Source of the DNA: Progne subis subis
Lineage: Eukaryota; Chordata; Aves; Passeriformes; Hirundinidae
DNA length: 64,000 nt
Direction of reading: 5' to 3'
NCBI GenBank assembly: GCA_022316685.1
Contig: JAKJHU010000168.1
Location: forward strand, 1 to 64,000
The position numbers were made by a program, and so were the translations under genes. Positions 1-10,899 of this stretch are shown here, piece after piece. How positions within the stretch are numbered: the stretch's first letter is position 1; each line of letters opens with the position of its first letter. The notes below the pieces were generated by a model that was not told the origin of the DNA, ran no database searches, and worked only from the letters and a program-made list of their open reading frames with translations.

Positions 1-326
1 CCATCCCATCCCATCCCATATCCCATCCATCCCATATCCCATCCCATACCCATCCCATCCCATCCCATCCCATCCCATCCATCCATCCATCCCATCCCAA
101 CATCCCATCCCATCCATCCCATCCCATCCCATCCCATCCCATCCCATCCCATCCCATCCCATCCTATCCATATCCCATCCCATCCCATACATCCCATATC
201 CCATCCCATATCCCATCCATCCCATCCCATCCCATCCCATCCCATCCCATCCCATCCCATATCCCATCCCATCCCATCCCATCCCATCCCATCCCATCCA
301 TCCCATCCCATCCCATCCCATCCCAG
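1..326. repeat. CCCAT-type tandem repeat array, cut by the left window edge
   Basis: The first 326 bases are built almost only from CCCAT pentamers mixed with CCAT and CCATAT variants. The array ends sharply where unique sequence begins (CAGCAGCACTCTGAG). Read on the minus strand it is (GGGAT)n, so G-triplets are separated by two-base loops. The long minus-strand reading frame through it (Trp-Asp-Gly-Met repeats) is a by-product of the repeat and not a gene. The array starts outside the window, so its full length is unknown. Confidence 0.97.
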
Positions 327-3300
327 CAGCACTCTGAGCCAGGAAATGCTCCCAGGTCTGGGGAGATGTCTGGCCCAAGTCTGGGATCTGGAGCAGGAAA
401 CGGGTGTTTTGTCATTACAGAACCCATGCAAGGGTGTTGGTCAAGTTTCCTCTCTTCAGTGAATGTGTACTGCTGCAAAACTTAAGGCTGGAAATTAAAT
501 TGTTCCTGTGGCCCCCCGTGACCAGAAACAACCCAGTTTACCACTGCCAGCTGGAATCTGGAATTTAGCTGAGACCATAAAACAGAAATATCTACAGAGA
601 CCAGACCTTGACCTCCTATGCACCTTCTTTTAACTCTGTCCTCCAGCCTCCACAGGAACAAAGTAAGGCTCTCCCCCTTCCAAACAGCGCTTCTGTCCAA
701 GAATGGAGACTGGGCTTCCAGCTGCTGAAAGAGTCAGGTTGCTGTTCACTGTCAGGGCTGAGCTGGTGACAAGGAGCTTGTGTCACCGATGGCTGGTGGC
801 CTGGAGCTCCCAGCTCCTTGGTTTCTGGGAATACATAGAGAGTACTCCAAGCAGCTTTCCATTGGAAAGACTCCAGTTCATGCATAATTTAGTTGGTATC
901 TCCCCAGAGCTGGTACAACAATTCCAAGGTTTGCTCATGACAATGGTAAATGTGTGGTAGAGGAACTCAAAAGGTGTTACTGGAAAAGCATCAAAAACAC
1001 AGGCCAGGTGAGGGGGCTGAACTTTTTGGGAGTCATCTGAACAAGGAGTGAGTGGTTTGTAGGTACCAAGTTTTTTCCAGCCCAAGCACATTTGAAACAG
1101 GATGAGTGAAGAAATTCAAGGGAAGAGTCTCCATCACCTCTTCTCTGTTAACCATGTGGACCTGCTTCAGAATCATGGTAAAACAAATGCAGTTCCTGTG
1201 GCTGTGATGTCCCACAGCACCAAATCCAGCCAGGATGAAGAATTCAGTGGGTGTAAAGAGCAGGAGGGGAGAGGAGAAAAGGGGGAGGTGATATCAGAGG
1301 AGAAGAGACAGGTTGTCCCGCCACGGCCCCAGTGCCCAACCCATTCCTTGGTCCTGAGCGGCATCAGCAGCTGGGGTGGTGCTGGGACTTCTGCATCCCC
1401 TCCCAGGTCTGCTGCACTCCAGCCATGGCCTTGGACACGCCCTGCTGTCCTCCTCCCTCCACTGTGGCACCGGTGACTCATGGAATCGTTAATGTTTATA
1501 GTCTGGAGCTCCTTGGGTTGGGAGAGCTGCTGTTTAATGGGCATCTCCACCCAGCACTGGAGGTGCCACCACACGACAGCCTTTTGTTCCAAGACCATCC
1601 AGGACCCTTGGCCTTGCCGGGTTAACGTGTTGCTGGTCGTGGCCCCTGTTGCTGCCGCGTTTTCCCCCCTCTCCCTCCGCCCCACTCCCCCTCTCTCTTC
1701 CTCCTCCTCTCCCTGCTCCGTAGCAGTTTCCTCGGGAGTGTTCAGCTAGCTGACACATTTGCCACAGATGGATGGTGCACACGGAGACAGCTGTCACTCC
1801 CGATTTGCGGTCCACTGCGTGACAGCAGGACTGATGCCTTCTGAAAGGCCGTCTCGCGGAGCACATGCACTCTGACATTCTTCGAGACGAGCCCTACAGA
1901 CACCTCTCAGTGGACCTCAGGAGAAGCTGGCAAGCGAACCCTTCCCGCTCCCCCTCCCCGGAGCAGCCTGCAGGCTGGAAGAAAGCAGCCGCTGCGGTGT
2001 GCACACACACACGGGCACGGCCAGCGTCCTCGGGTAGTTCTGTGCCACTGCTGGTCTGCCAGGTCCCAGCCCGGCTGTTTGCTCCTGATGCTGGGGAATG
2101 AAGTGAGGCGGGCTGAGATTTGCGGGAGGGAAAGGTCACCGGCGAAGCTGCTCTTTTCCCCTTTTCCGCCTTTTTAATTGCGGGAGGGAGGGATATGGGC
2201 TCCAGATTCATCCTGTCACAGTAGCTGCCTCCAGCCTCTTGAGCTCCTCTGTCACAGCAAAAGCTAGCAGACTTTGCAGCCGCAGCCCCTTCAGGCTCTC
2301 TGTGTTCTCCATCACCTGCGATGGTCTCATCACCACCTCTGAACCGCACAGCAAAATGGAAATCCTCCCTCTTGGCAGGGGTTTCCTTCCCCCCTCCACT
2401 CCAGCACTGCACAGGGCACAGGGGCAGCTGCTCCAACAGGACCCCAACAGCTCCCAGGGAGTTCCTGTGACCAGCTCCAGGTAGCTGCAGAGCCAAGGCT
2501 GACCCAGCAAGGCTGGCTCCTTGCAGGACAAGGCTCCCGCCCTTAACCAGGTAAGGCTCGTCATTTCAGGCCCCAACCACAGATACCTGTCCTAGGCACT
2601 GAACGGTGTGGACACCTGAGTTTTCAATTCTGAGACCTTCAGCAAAACTCTTCTGGTGGGACTTTCAGCTGAATAGACAAAGCAAAAGAGAGGAAACTGT
2701 CTTTAGTTCTGGGCAGAAGAACAAAACCCTCCAGATACAAGACTGTGAAAATGGGAACAGGTCCTTCCTTTGGTCCTCAGGGAAAAAAATTCCTTTCAGA
2801 AAACAGAAATGCACAACTGTTGACTGTCCATTTGCTTTGTCAAAGATTATAATCAAGGGAATAGGTCTTCCTGAAAGGGAAAACTTGAACTAATTCTAGA
2901 GAATATCATCTGGGTCCCTCTGAAACTGGCCCAAGAACTTCCCCATCTTCTTCAGTTTCTGAGCCCACCACAGGGGACACAAGAAGCTGGTGGCTGCACA
3001 AGGTCATGAAAAAAGTCCTTCCAGCAAGGTCTCTGGTGGTGCTCAACGGTGGAAAGGGGAGAGGACACAGGCAGCACAAACTCACAGGAGACTTCTCTTG
3101 GGCACTCTCCAAGTTTCCTACTGGTCAAAGCTGGGGGACTTTATGAACCAGGTGTGATTCTCCACATTCAGTGACTCCTCTGGAGCTCCACCTCAGCAGT
3201 GCCTGGCTAGTTCTGCCCATCCCTCCTGTTCCAGAGTCCTTGTGAGCAGTTCAGTTCCTGAACATTGACAAGTACAGAACCACAAGGACATCAGTTGTCC

Positions 3301-4424
3301 TGGCTGCTTTCATCCTGTGACTCCTGTCCCCATCCCCTGGGAGCGGGCTGAGCCTGTTAGCAGGAGCCTGCTCAGCAAGGACAAGGTGTGATTTGCACCA
3401 GGACTCAGATTCTCTGGATCCTGCAGCAACAGGAACAACATCTCCACCAGGGTCTGAGCTGTGTTGCCTTTGAGCTTCCCCGCTGGATGCAGCTCTGTTA
3501 TCTGAGCAGGGACACCTCCAGCCTGGTGGGAGGTCATGTCAAAGTGGCATCAGCATGAGACGAGGTGTTCAGTGGGATGGGGATCCTGGCAGGGGGGATG
3601 GAGCCCTTACCCAGCCCCAAAGCTGGGAAAGGGTGTTTGTGTATGGCAAAACACCAGGACATGTGTGTATCCTGTAAGAAATTCCATGATCAGAACCACG
3701 AGTTCAAGATTGCTGGAAGTCACTGAGAACCTCAGGAAGAGGCTGGAGTGGAACCCAAGAGAAGTTCAAACTAAGAGAAAGAAGCAGTGCTATTTCCCTC
3801 CTGGTGAGAGCACCCCGGGAAAGAGAGAGCCCCTGCTCTGTCCCTGGAATGATTTCCCTGTACTGTTCCATCAGGCCATCCCTAAAGAAGGTGGGACTGC
3901 CCTGCTCTGAAGATCACAGCTGTGGCTGAGAGGAAGAGTCCCAACAGGGGACTGTGCTTCTCATCTGGGAAGAACTTTGTGAGCTCTCACAAAGCCTCAG
4001 CAGGTTCTGGTCTGGCACACCACAGCGTAGCCCTGGCGATGGAGATCCAGGAGACATCCTTTGCTCTGACACAGCTACTTTAACTGAGGTTGGGAAGACC
4101 AGACCTGCTGGCATTGCCATGGGCCCCTGTACAGCAACATCACAAAGCTCCAGAGCACACAGAGACACCAGAAGCAATCATGCTGTGAGAAGATGGCACT
4201 CTAAGGAAACCCTAGTCCATCTGGACAAGGCATGCTCAGACCAGGCATTGGCCTCCCCAGGACTTCGCCTCCAAGATCCTCAGAAGGATGAGAACTGGTG
4301 AGGCTGAGCTTTAGCAGGATGGAGGTGTGAGCTCCAAGGGAGGAGAGCTCAGCTCAGCCCAGCTCTGATGAACCAAAGGCAGTAGACACAACCCCAGCTG
4401 GGTCCAGGGGGCAGTTTTGGGGGG
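327..4424. other. Intergenic, no gene recognised
   Basis: I see no protein family, RNA gene or clear repeat here. Open frames are short, overlap on both strands and show no recognisable domains. A CpG-rich patch with a short CA run lies around 1.9-2.1 kb. Confidence 0.6.
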
Positions 4425-4849
4425 ACTGCAGCATAAAAAAGATCTAAATCTATTAAAGAGCCACCAGAAGAGGGGCATGAGGATTGTATAGAGGGGAATA
4501 AAGCCAGGTGAGGAGTGGCTGAAGTCACTTGGTTTGAAAAGAGGAGACTGAGGGGAGACTCACTGGCGGCTGCAGCTCCTCCTGAGGGGCAGCTCTAATC
4601 TCTGTTCTGTGACCAGGGACAGGACCCAAGAGAATGGTGGAGCTGTGCCAGGGCAGGTTCAGGCTGGATCTCTTAAAAAGGTTCTTCCCCCAAAGGGTGC
4701 TGGGCACTGCCCAGGCTCCCCAGGGAATGGGCACGGCCCGAGGCTGCCAGAGCTCCAGGAGTGTTTGGACAATGTCCCAGGGATGCACAGGGTGGGATTG
4801 TTAGGTGTCTGTGCAGGGACAGGAGTTGGACACATGATTATTTTGGGTC

Positions 4850-4855
4850 CCTTCC
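4850..4855. repeat. Target site duplication, left copy
   Basis: CCTTCC lies directly before the TG terminus of the LTR. The unoccupied site can be read from the related CR1 at 39.92 kb, where a single CCCCTTCCAACTCAGG occurs. Confidence 0.8.
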
Positions 4856-4954
4856 TGTGGAGTCCCGTTTTGAGGAGGCTGAAATCTGATCTTACTCTCC
4901 TTGTGTTATCTCCTCCCTTGACCCAAACCCTAAAACCCCACCCCTATAATATCC

Positions 4955-4960
4955 TATAAA
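4955..4960 (+). promoter_or_regulatory. TATA box of the solo LTR
   Basis: TATAAA lies about 100 bp into the LTR and 87 bp before its polyadenylation signal, the usual U3 position. Whether it is active is unknown. Confidence 0.6.
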
Positions 4961-5041
4961 ACCCACGACCCTGCCCCTTCTCACTCTCTTCGTCTTCACC
5001 CCTCTTTGTCTTCACCCCCTCCCTGGCCTGGGGTAGGGGGG

Positions 5042-5047
5042 AATAAA
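5042..5047 (+). terminator. Polyadenylation signal of the solo LTR
   Basis: AATAAA lies downstream of the TATA box and about 100 bp before the LTR end, as expected at the R region. Confidence 0.6.
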
Positions 5048-5148
5048 TGGATTCTTGTGCTTAACAACAAAGTCTTGTCTCATCTGTTTCCTGCTGGTGG
5101 TTGTAACCTCCCTGGACACGATGGTCACTGTTGCCACACGACACAACA

Positions 5149-5154
5149 CCTTCC
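5149..5154. repeat. Target site duplication, right copy
   Basis: CCTTCC lies directly after the CA terminus of the LTR and is followed by the CR1 tail TGCTCAGGATATTCC. Confidence 0.8.
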
Positions 5155-5188
5155 TGCTCAGGATATTCCATGGTTCCATGATTCCAGG

Positions 5189-6731
5189 TGCCTTCTGCCC
5201 AGAAAGAGCCTTCAATGCAGACACATCGCCAGCCTGACCCTTGGCCCTTCAGCTCCTAAGGTGTTAAAAGGAAATCTTTGCTCATGACCTCATGGGCCTC
5301 AGCTCCAGGTGCTCTCTGTTTAGATGGTCCTATCAGATACCACCTCAAATCCCTGTGTTTGTGCCATCTGAAGATGGGAAACCCTCATCCAGGTTCAGCT
5401 GTGAGCGTACCCAAGGTTCCAGAATTGTTTCAATTAAGTGGTGTAACACAAAATTATTTTCCCCCAATGTTTCTGAAAAAGCTGAAATGCAGTTCAGAAG
5501 AAGATGCAGGTTTGTGGGCAGGGTCTGGGACCTTGGGAGCACATTGTCAGCTCAGCCAAGGTTGGGATGTTTGGGAAGGGAACAAGTGATATTTTTGATG
5601 AAGAATTCTTAGGTTTTGAACCTTAACAAAATACAAATTAGAACATTATGTAAAACCCCCACCATGTTCATAATTAAAACAGGAACCCATTGTTGCGGAC
5701 AGAGGAATGACCCGTCTGTGCTGTATGTGACCAAGTGCACCAGAAGACATCAGGCTCCAAGGATGACTCTGGGTTTGGGAGGGGCATCACACCTCATGTC
5801 CCCTTTCTGAGGACAGGGAGGCCAAGGCTTTCCCAGAGAAGCTCCAGCCAGGAATGCCCTGCCCCAAACAGGAGGGGGATGTGCCCTGCTCGGCTCCCAG
5901 CCGAGTGGGAAAGCAGGACCTGCACCTTGCCCTCGGGAGCTGTGGGGTGGTGGCAGTGGATGGAGAAGCCACCAGGTAAAATCTGAAACTGGGTGAAACT
6001 GGGATTTCTGCAGCCTCTGCTCTGCGCAACTGGCTGTGCACCCCTGCTGGGGAGGCGAGACAGGGAAAAGGGAGAAACTCCTGCTTCTTCTGGAGAAATG
6101 TTTAGGACATCTGTCAGGACGGGAGGTGCAGCAGCCTCCAGCCTATCCTTCCTGTCCCCACGGCAGGACACTCATGCCTGGCTGTGCCGGGACCTCCCCA
6201 TCCGCCCCTTTCCCTCGGGCGGGTGAGGGCAGCAGCCCCCGTTCCAAGCACCACACGGAGCTTTCCTGGCCAGCACCCCACTCCAGGAGGTGCCATCTCA
6301 GTAACTTTGCGCCCGTGTGATGCCCCAGGGTGAGTTTGGGGCAGGATGGTTGGGAAGCCCTGGGAGCGCCCCATCCCTGCCCTGCCCGGGGGCATTGCTG
6401 GGTATGGATGTATCTTTAGTGCTGGAGAGGGGCAGGTGGCCGGCAGCACTCGGCAGAAGCTGCATCCCCTCACCTGCTCGGAGGTGAGGCAGCAGAGTGA
6501 TCAAGGTGAAGGCGCCTTCACATCTCCCGGCCTTGAGCAGCAGATGAAAGGGGCACTGTGAGCCAGGGATAACAAAAGGAGAGCAGGGAAAGTTCAGGTC
6601 AGGCAGGGATTTCTGGCTGGTGGGTTTTCCACTGAGAAATTCTCCCTGCCTCTTTCATGGTGATGAAGATCCTTTTAATTTTTTTTTTTTTCCCCCTTTC
6701 TCCTCTCCTTCTTCTTTTCCTCTTTCGCCAG
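5189..6731. other. Intergenic, no gene recognised
   Basis: No domain or repeat family was recognised. The last 60 bases are a long pyrimidine tract leading into the exon-like block at 6732. Confidence 0.55.
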
Positions 6732-6933
6732 GCGGATAGCTGGGAGCCGCGGAGCATGTGATGCATCTTCCATATAGGGGCAGGAGCAAAGCAAGACCAA
6801 CTGATGGACGCCCTAGGGCCAGACTTGCAGACAATATATAACCTACTGCAGGATCTAAAACGCTTCCCACTTCCACAGAGCGAACATCAGGCAGAGCGGA
6901 GCCGCGGCGAGGGCAGAGGAGTCCTGCGTGCAG
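6732..6933 (+). other. Candidate exon with strong splice sites
   Basis: A tract of about 50 pyrimidine-rich bases (T12 followed by CCCCCTTTCTCC-like sequence) ends in CGCCAG at 6731, a model splice acceptor. The block ends in GCAG|GTGAGTC at 6933/6934, a model donor. It is 202 bp long. An ATG at 6804 opens 43 codons up to the donor, but joining it to the PRR35 acceptor at 24503 would put it out of frame with PRR35. It is therefore more likely a non-coding 5' exon of PRR35, or part of an unrelated transcript. No protein similarity was recognised. Confidence 0.35.
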
Positions 6934-8660
6934 GTGAGTCCCCCTCGTCTCCTGCTCCCGGAGGGTGTCCCAGGGAGGGGGATGGTGCCAGGGACCTGAT
7001 CCGTGCCCGGCTGCCGTGCAGGTGGGATGGGGCAGTTGTTGCTCTTATCAGTGGGGATTTTTAAAGTCTTTTTGGTGCCAGCGGAGTTCAGGACAGTGGT
7101 GGAGAGAGCGGGAGATGGAATGTGGCAGAGCCCAGCCTCAGCCTGTGTCCCTGCAAACACGGACACCAGGAGTGGGAGAGCATCCCGGGCCAGCCGACGT
7201 TCCTTTACTCGCATCAATTGCAGTCGAGGTCCGCCTGGGCTGCGGGAAGCGCCTGGCTCCTGCCCGGCTGCTCTCCGGCATCTTCCGCCCATCACTGTCC
7301 CGTCCCAGCCGAGCCCGTTGGGGGTCCCTTTGCATTTGACAGAGCAGCAAAAGGACTCGTCAAATAACTTTAAAAAGCACTTTTGCTCAGCCCGCCGCCT
7401 CCGGCGCCTGCCCGGCTGCCTTCACCTTCCTGCGCTGGAATTTCCTTTGCAAGGGAAACCGTTCCCAGCTGGGACCGAAGGGGGAACGCGGGCTGGAGGC
7501 AACGCCGTGGCGAAACACAAACCAAAGTGTGCAGGGGAGGGTTCGTGTGGCTGGGGGGGTCTGTGCAGCCCCGCAGCTGCCGCGTCCCTGTGCCACGCAG
7601 CGGCCCCACGGAGGGGACCGGGCTCCGTGCCGGGGATGGTTTGTGTCCTGCCGAATGGAAAATCATCCTAGCAACAGCTCCGCGCTCCGCGGGGCCTCGC
7701 CGAGTTTACGGCAGGGAGGGGTTTGCTTCCTTTGGGGTATCCACCGCGCCTGCTGGTGATGTGGGGCTTGAGGAGCCCCGGCTGTGTTTGGGGCTGGGGA
7801 ACCTCCATGAATTGCCAGAGTCTTGGACAAGCGCTGGCAGTCCCAGGCAAAAGGGACTCTGTAACAGTAGTCGGGTTAAATATGGACAAAATCATTAAAA
7901 TGAATGCTGGGGGCGTTTGGGGTTGTACACCCCAGCTAGAGCAGAGGCGATAAAACTGCTCTGTGGGTGCAAGGCTGAGGATGTTCCCTTGCCCTGTGCC
8001 TCAGTTTCCCCATCTCTGCTCTTCCCTTCCGTGGGTCCCTGGGTCAGCGCTCGGTGCAGTGCCCCAGAACACGTAGGAAGGGTCAACCCAGGGGAGCATC
8101 GGAACTCAGCCTCTGAGTGTAATTAAGATTGTATTTAGATAAGGGCACTCAGAGAACCTGCAACAGTCGGAGGCACCTCTGCGGGCAGAGCCAGCCCTGC
8201 AGCAGGGGCCGGCAGCGTCCCCACGACCCACACTGGCACAGGGGTCACCCGGCAGCGCCCTGCTCCCCGCTGCGGGCACCGGGGCTGCGGGCACGGCTGG
8301 ACATGCCCGTCCTGAAGGCGATCAGGTGCGATCAGGTTGGGTTACGGACCCAGGGTCTGCCAGGCGGGGCCGGGAGTGGGCAGGGGGTGGGCAGGGGGTG
8401 GAGGGTCCGTGCCGGGCACCCCGCGTGGGGCCGGCGATTCGGGACAAGCTCTCTCTCTGCTGCCATGAGTTTTCCTGCGTGAGGGGTGGAAATCTGAGGG
8501 CTCTCGGTAGCTCGGTACGGCCGAGATCAGGCAGCGCAGGAAGAGCTGGCGGGGGCTCGGGGTGTCCCCTGCCCTCGGCTCGGACCACAGCGGGTGAGAG
8601 AACACCGAACACCTCACCCCCTTGGCTCCGGACCTCTGGAAATCCTTCCGGCCGGCAAAT
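6934..8660. promoter_or_regulatory. CpG-rich region, possible CpG island
   Basis: CG dinucleotides are frequent, for example around 7200-7320, 7480-7720 and 8150-8650, well above the neighbouring sequence. It follows the candidate exon at 6732-6933, so together they could mark a transcription start zone. No coding region is recognisable. Confidence 0.4.
8366..8405 (+). other. G-quadruplex candidate on the + strand
   Basis: Seven runs of three to five G occur within 40 bases, with short loops, including two copies of GGGCAGGGGGTG. This fits the G3+ short-loop rule for intramolecular quadruplexes. Confidence 0.5.
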
Positions 8661-10850
8661 GCTCTCAGATTTCCGTACTGAAATGAGGACAGCTCAACCC
8701 CTTTCCAGTTTTTTGAGCCCCCTTGGTTGTGTTCACCCCCCAAAATCCCCGCTGTGAGCAGGACGCCGAGCCGCTCCGCCCGGGTGCACAGGAACCGAGC
8801 AAAATCTCAGCTAAATCAGACCGAGCTGGCACTGCTGGGTGCCACATCCTGGTGCCACTGGAAAAGCAGGAGCTCCCCAATGCCACGCACTAGTGTCCCG
8901 CCAGAGGGAGAAGCCAAGATGTCAGGGATTTTTCCCCCCTCATAGGATAAGATAATCCCTTTCCCCCACCGCTTTTCTCCTCGCTGTTTTTCTTCTCTCT
9001 CACCCTTCCCAAATCTCAAATTTGGGACAAATTTCAGGGCACTTTCAGCCAAGGTGATGCCTAAAATCAGCCCTTCTGGTTCTCCCAGGCTCCTGGGTTT
9101 GATGGGGGAGACATCGGCAGCATGAAGCATGCACTCCAGCGCCATTTCTTGATGTTCCCATCTCGATGAGCACCATCTGGAGAAGGTTTTAGCTCTGCAG
9201 CGCCTTACCCTGATCCAGGGATTATACCCCGGGTTTCTCAGTGACACAGCTGCGAGGGCACTGCCTGTAGGAACCACAGAGCCTTCTAGGAGCACCAGCT
9301 CTGCCGGGGCCCAGCAAAGCACAGCTCCTAAGCTGAGAGCAGGACTTGTGTCCGTGATCTCCCGCCAGCACCAGCTCTTGCTGGACCTGGAGATGCCTCA
9401 GCTTGCTCTTTTTGCTCCGAGAGGGGCTGGGCTGCCCATCTTTGTGCTTGGTTGCCTGCCTTGGAGCCCACCCTCAAGCTTGGGCTGTGTCCATGTTTGC
9501 ATCAGGCTCAGGATCATTATTATTTGCAATTATTATAATTAGTTCTGAATAAAGTGGTACAGAAGTGTGGGGTGGCCAGGAGAGTTGATAGGCACAGAGG
9601 GCAGAGCTGTTGCTGTTCCACAGATTCTCCCTATGGTCCCGTGGAGCCTGGAAGGAGAATCCTTTGGATGTGGGGGCAAAGGGGCTGACCCCATTGCTGA
9701 CATGCCGTACAGCAAGGAGCGAGCTGTGAGTCCCGACGGAGGGAGCCGCACACAGGGCAGGGATTGCAGAGGAACCGATCGCTCTGCGGGATCCGCGGCG
9801 GTTTCCTGACACTGAATCCCAAAGCCGGGGCAAGGCACCGAGCCTGGCACTGCTGGAAAGGGCTGGCAGAGGCATCTGATCCCTGCAGCACGGGCTCCTC
9901 TCCGGGATCCAGGGGCTTTCCTGGGCACAGCGTCAGGCGACCCTCCCCAAACTCAGGGCAGGCACCGAGCCCGGCACCCTGAGCGCCGGGAAGGGCTGGC
10001 AGAGGCAGCGAGGCTGGCACAGCTGTGTGGCTTTCAGAGATACTTGATCGATAGCTCCTTCCTCCCACTCCCCCCGCTCCCCCAATCCCCACATGCATTT
10101 TTCATGCTAACCCCTCCTGGGCAAAGACTGTCTGCGTAGGAAAAGAAACAGAAAAAACCACAAAACACAACAAACCGCAACCAAAATCTACGCTTGTTTC
10201 TCTGCTCCCCGGAGATTGTTGTAGTTTAAGGGCCAATCCATAGATTCAGGGCTGGGAATATCTTTGCTCCACGAACAAAGAGGGATGAAAAAGCTCCCCG
10301 GGGCTTTTCTCCACCTTCTTCAGGTTGGTCCAGAGCTGGAAAAGGCTCTGTGCTGTGAGGGGTGCAACTCTGCATGGGCAAACTGGGGAGGCTGGAAAGG
10401 GGAGCTGGGTTCCTCTGCAGCTCCTCCTGGCTTCACAGCCCACTCAGGACATACCGGGATGCTGTGAGGAGTAACAGGGGTCCCTCGCTGGGGTACAAAG
10501 GGTCTCCAGGGCTCCTTGTGTGGCTGAAAGTCAACCCACGCATGCAGAGCTGGGTCCAGGGTGATCCCAGGCCACAGAGGCTGGGAAGGCTGGTGGATCC
10601 CTGGGCTGATCCTGCCTGGCAGGAAGAGGTCAGATGAAGGGTTGGGTATTTCTCAGAGTCAGGAAAAAACCTGCAAGGTTTAGCAAAGGGCAATTTTCAG
10701 GGTGAATCCCCTTTTTCAGTCTCCTGTTGTCAGTGAGGGGTGTTCCCGTTTTGCTCCCCACCTTCGGGTGGCAGCAGTAAGAGCCGGGAGCATTGCACAG
10801 CCCGTGTTTCCCCAGGGCTGGAATGCTCCCGTGACTCTCCTTCCCATCGC
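8661..10850. other. Intergenic, no gene recognised
   Basis: No gene was recognised. Two local features stand out: an AT-rich homeodomain-like cluster near 9511-9553, and a diverged direct repeat in which GGCACCGAGC plus GGGCTGGCAGAGGCA occurs near 9833-9872 and again near 9961-10007. Confidence 0.5.
9511..9553. promoter_or_regulatory. AT-rich cluster with homeodomain/POU-like motifs
   Basis: In otherwise GC-rich DNA, about 40 bases hold ATTTGCAAT (octamer-like), repeated ATTAT/ATAATT cores and AATAAA (9548-9553). It could be an enhancer core or just a small AT island. Conservation was not testable here. Confidence 0.25.
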
Positions 10851-10899
10851 CGCCGCCTGCCCAGCCTGCTCAGGGAAGCTGAGCTGACCGTGTGCGTGT

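Larger units (their letters stand above)
4856..5148 (+). mobile_element. Solo LTR of an endogenous retrovirus, inserted in a CR1
   Basis: A 293-bp insert begins TGTGGAGTCC and ends GACACAACA, giving the TG...CA termini of a retroviral LTR. It is flanked on both sides by CCTTCC (4850-4855 and 5149-5154), which fits a 6-bp target duplication. Inside are a TATA box (4955-4960) and an AATAAA signal (5042-5047) in the order expected for a + strand LTR. No internal retroviral region is present, so it is the product of LTR-LTR recombination. A 6-bp duplication is usual for class II (ERVK-like or alpharetrovirus-like) elements, but the family assignment is inference. Confidence 0.85.
4425..5188 (+). 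mobile_element. CR1 LINE 3' fragment, interrupted by a solo LTR
   Basis: The sequence from about 4425 to 4855 follows the CR1 3' region: the AGGAGACTGAGGGGAGA block, then GGGACAGGACCC, then a segment shared nearly base for base with the copy at 39.7-39.9 kb (GAATGGGCAC, CCAGAGCTCCAGGAGTGTTT, GGATGCACAGGGTGGGATTG). The CR1 tail resumes at 5155 with TGCTCAGGATATTCCATGG and ends near 5188. The break is explained by the LTR at 4856-5148. The 5' limit is approximate. The copy is truncated and has no coding capacity. Confidence 0.9.

Noticed and set aside
164..478. Trp-Asp-Gly-Met repeat peptide
   Set aside because: Translation of the CCCAT array, not a gene.
6804..6933. Coding start of PRR35 in the upstream exon-like block
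   Set aside because: Splicing to the acceptor at 24503 would place this ATG out of frame with PRR35 and run over its true start.
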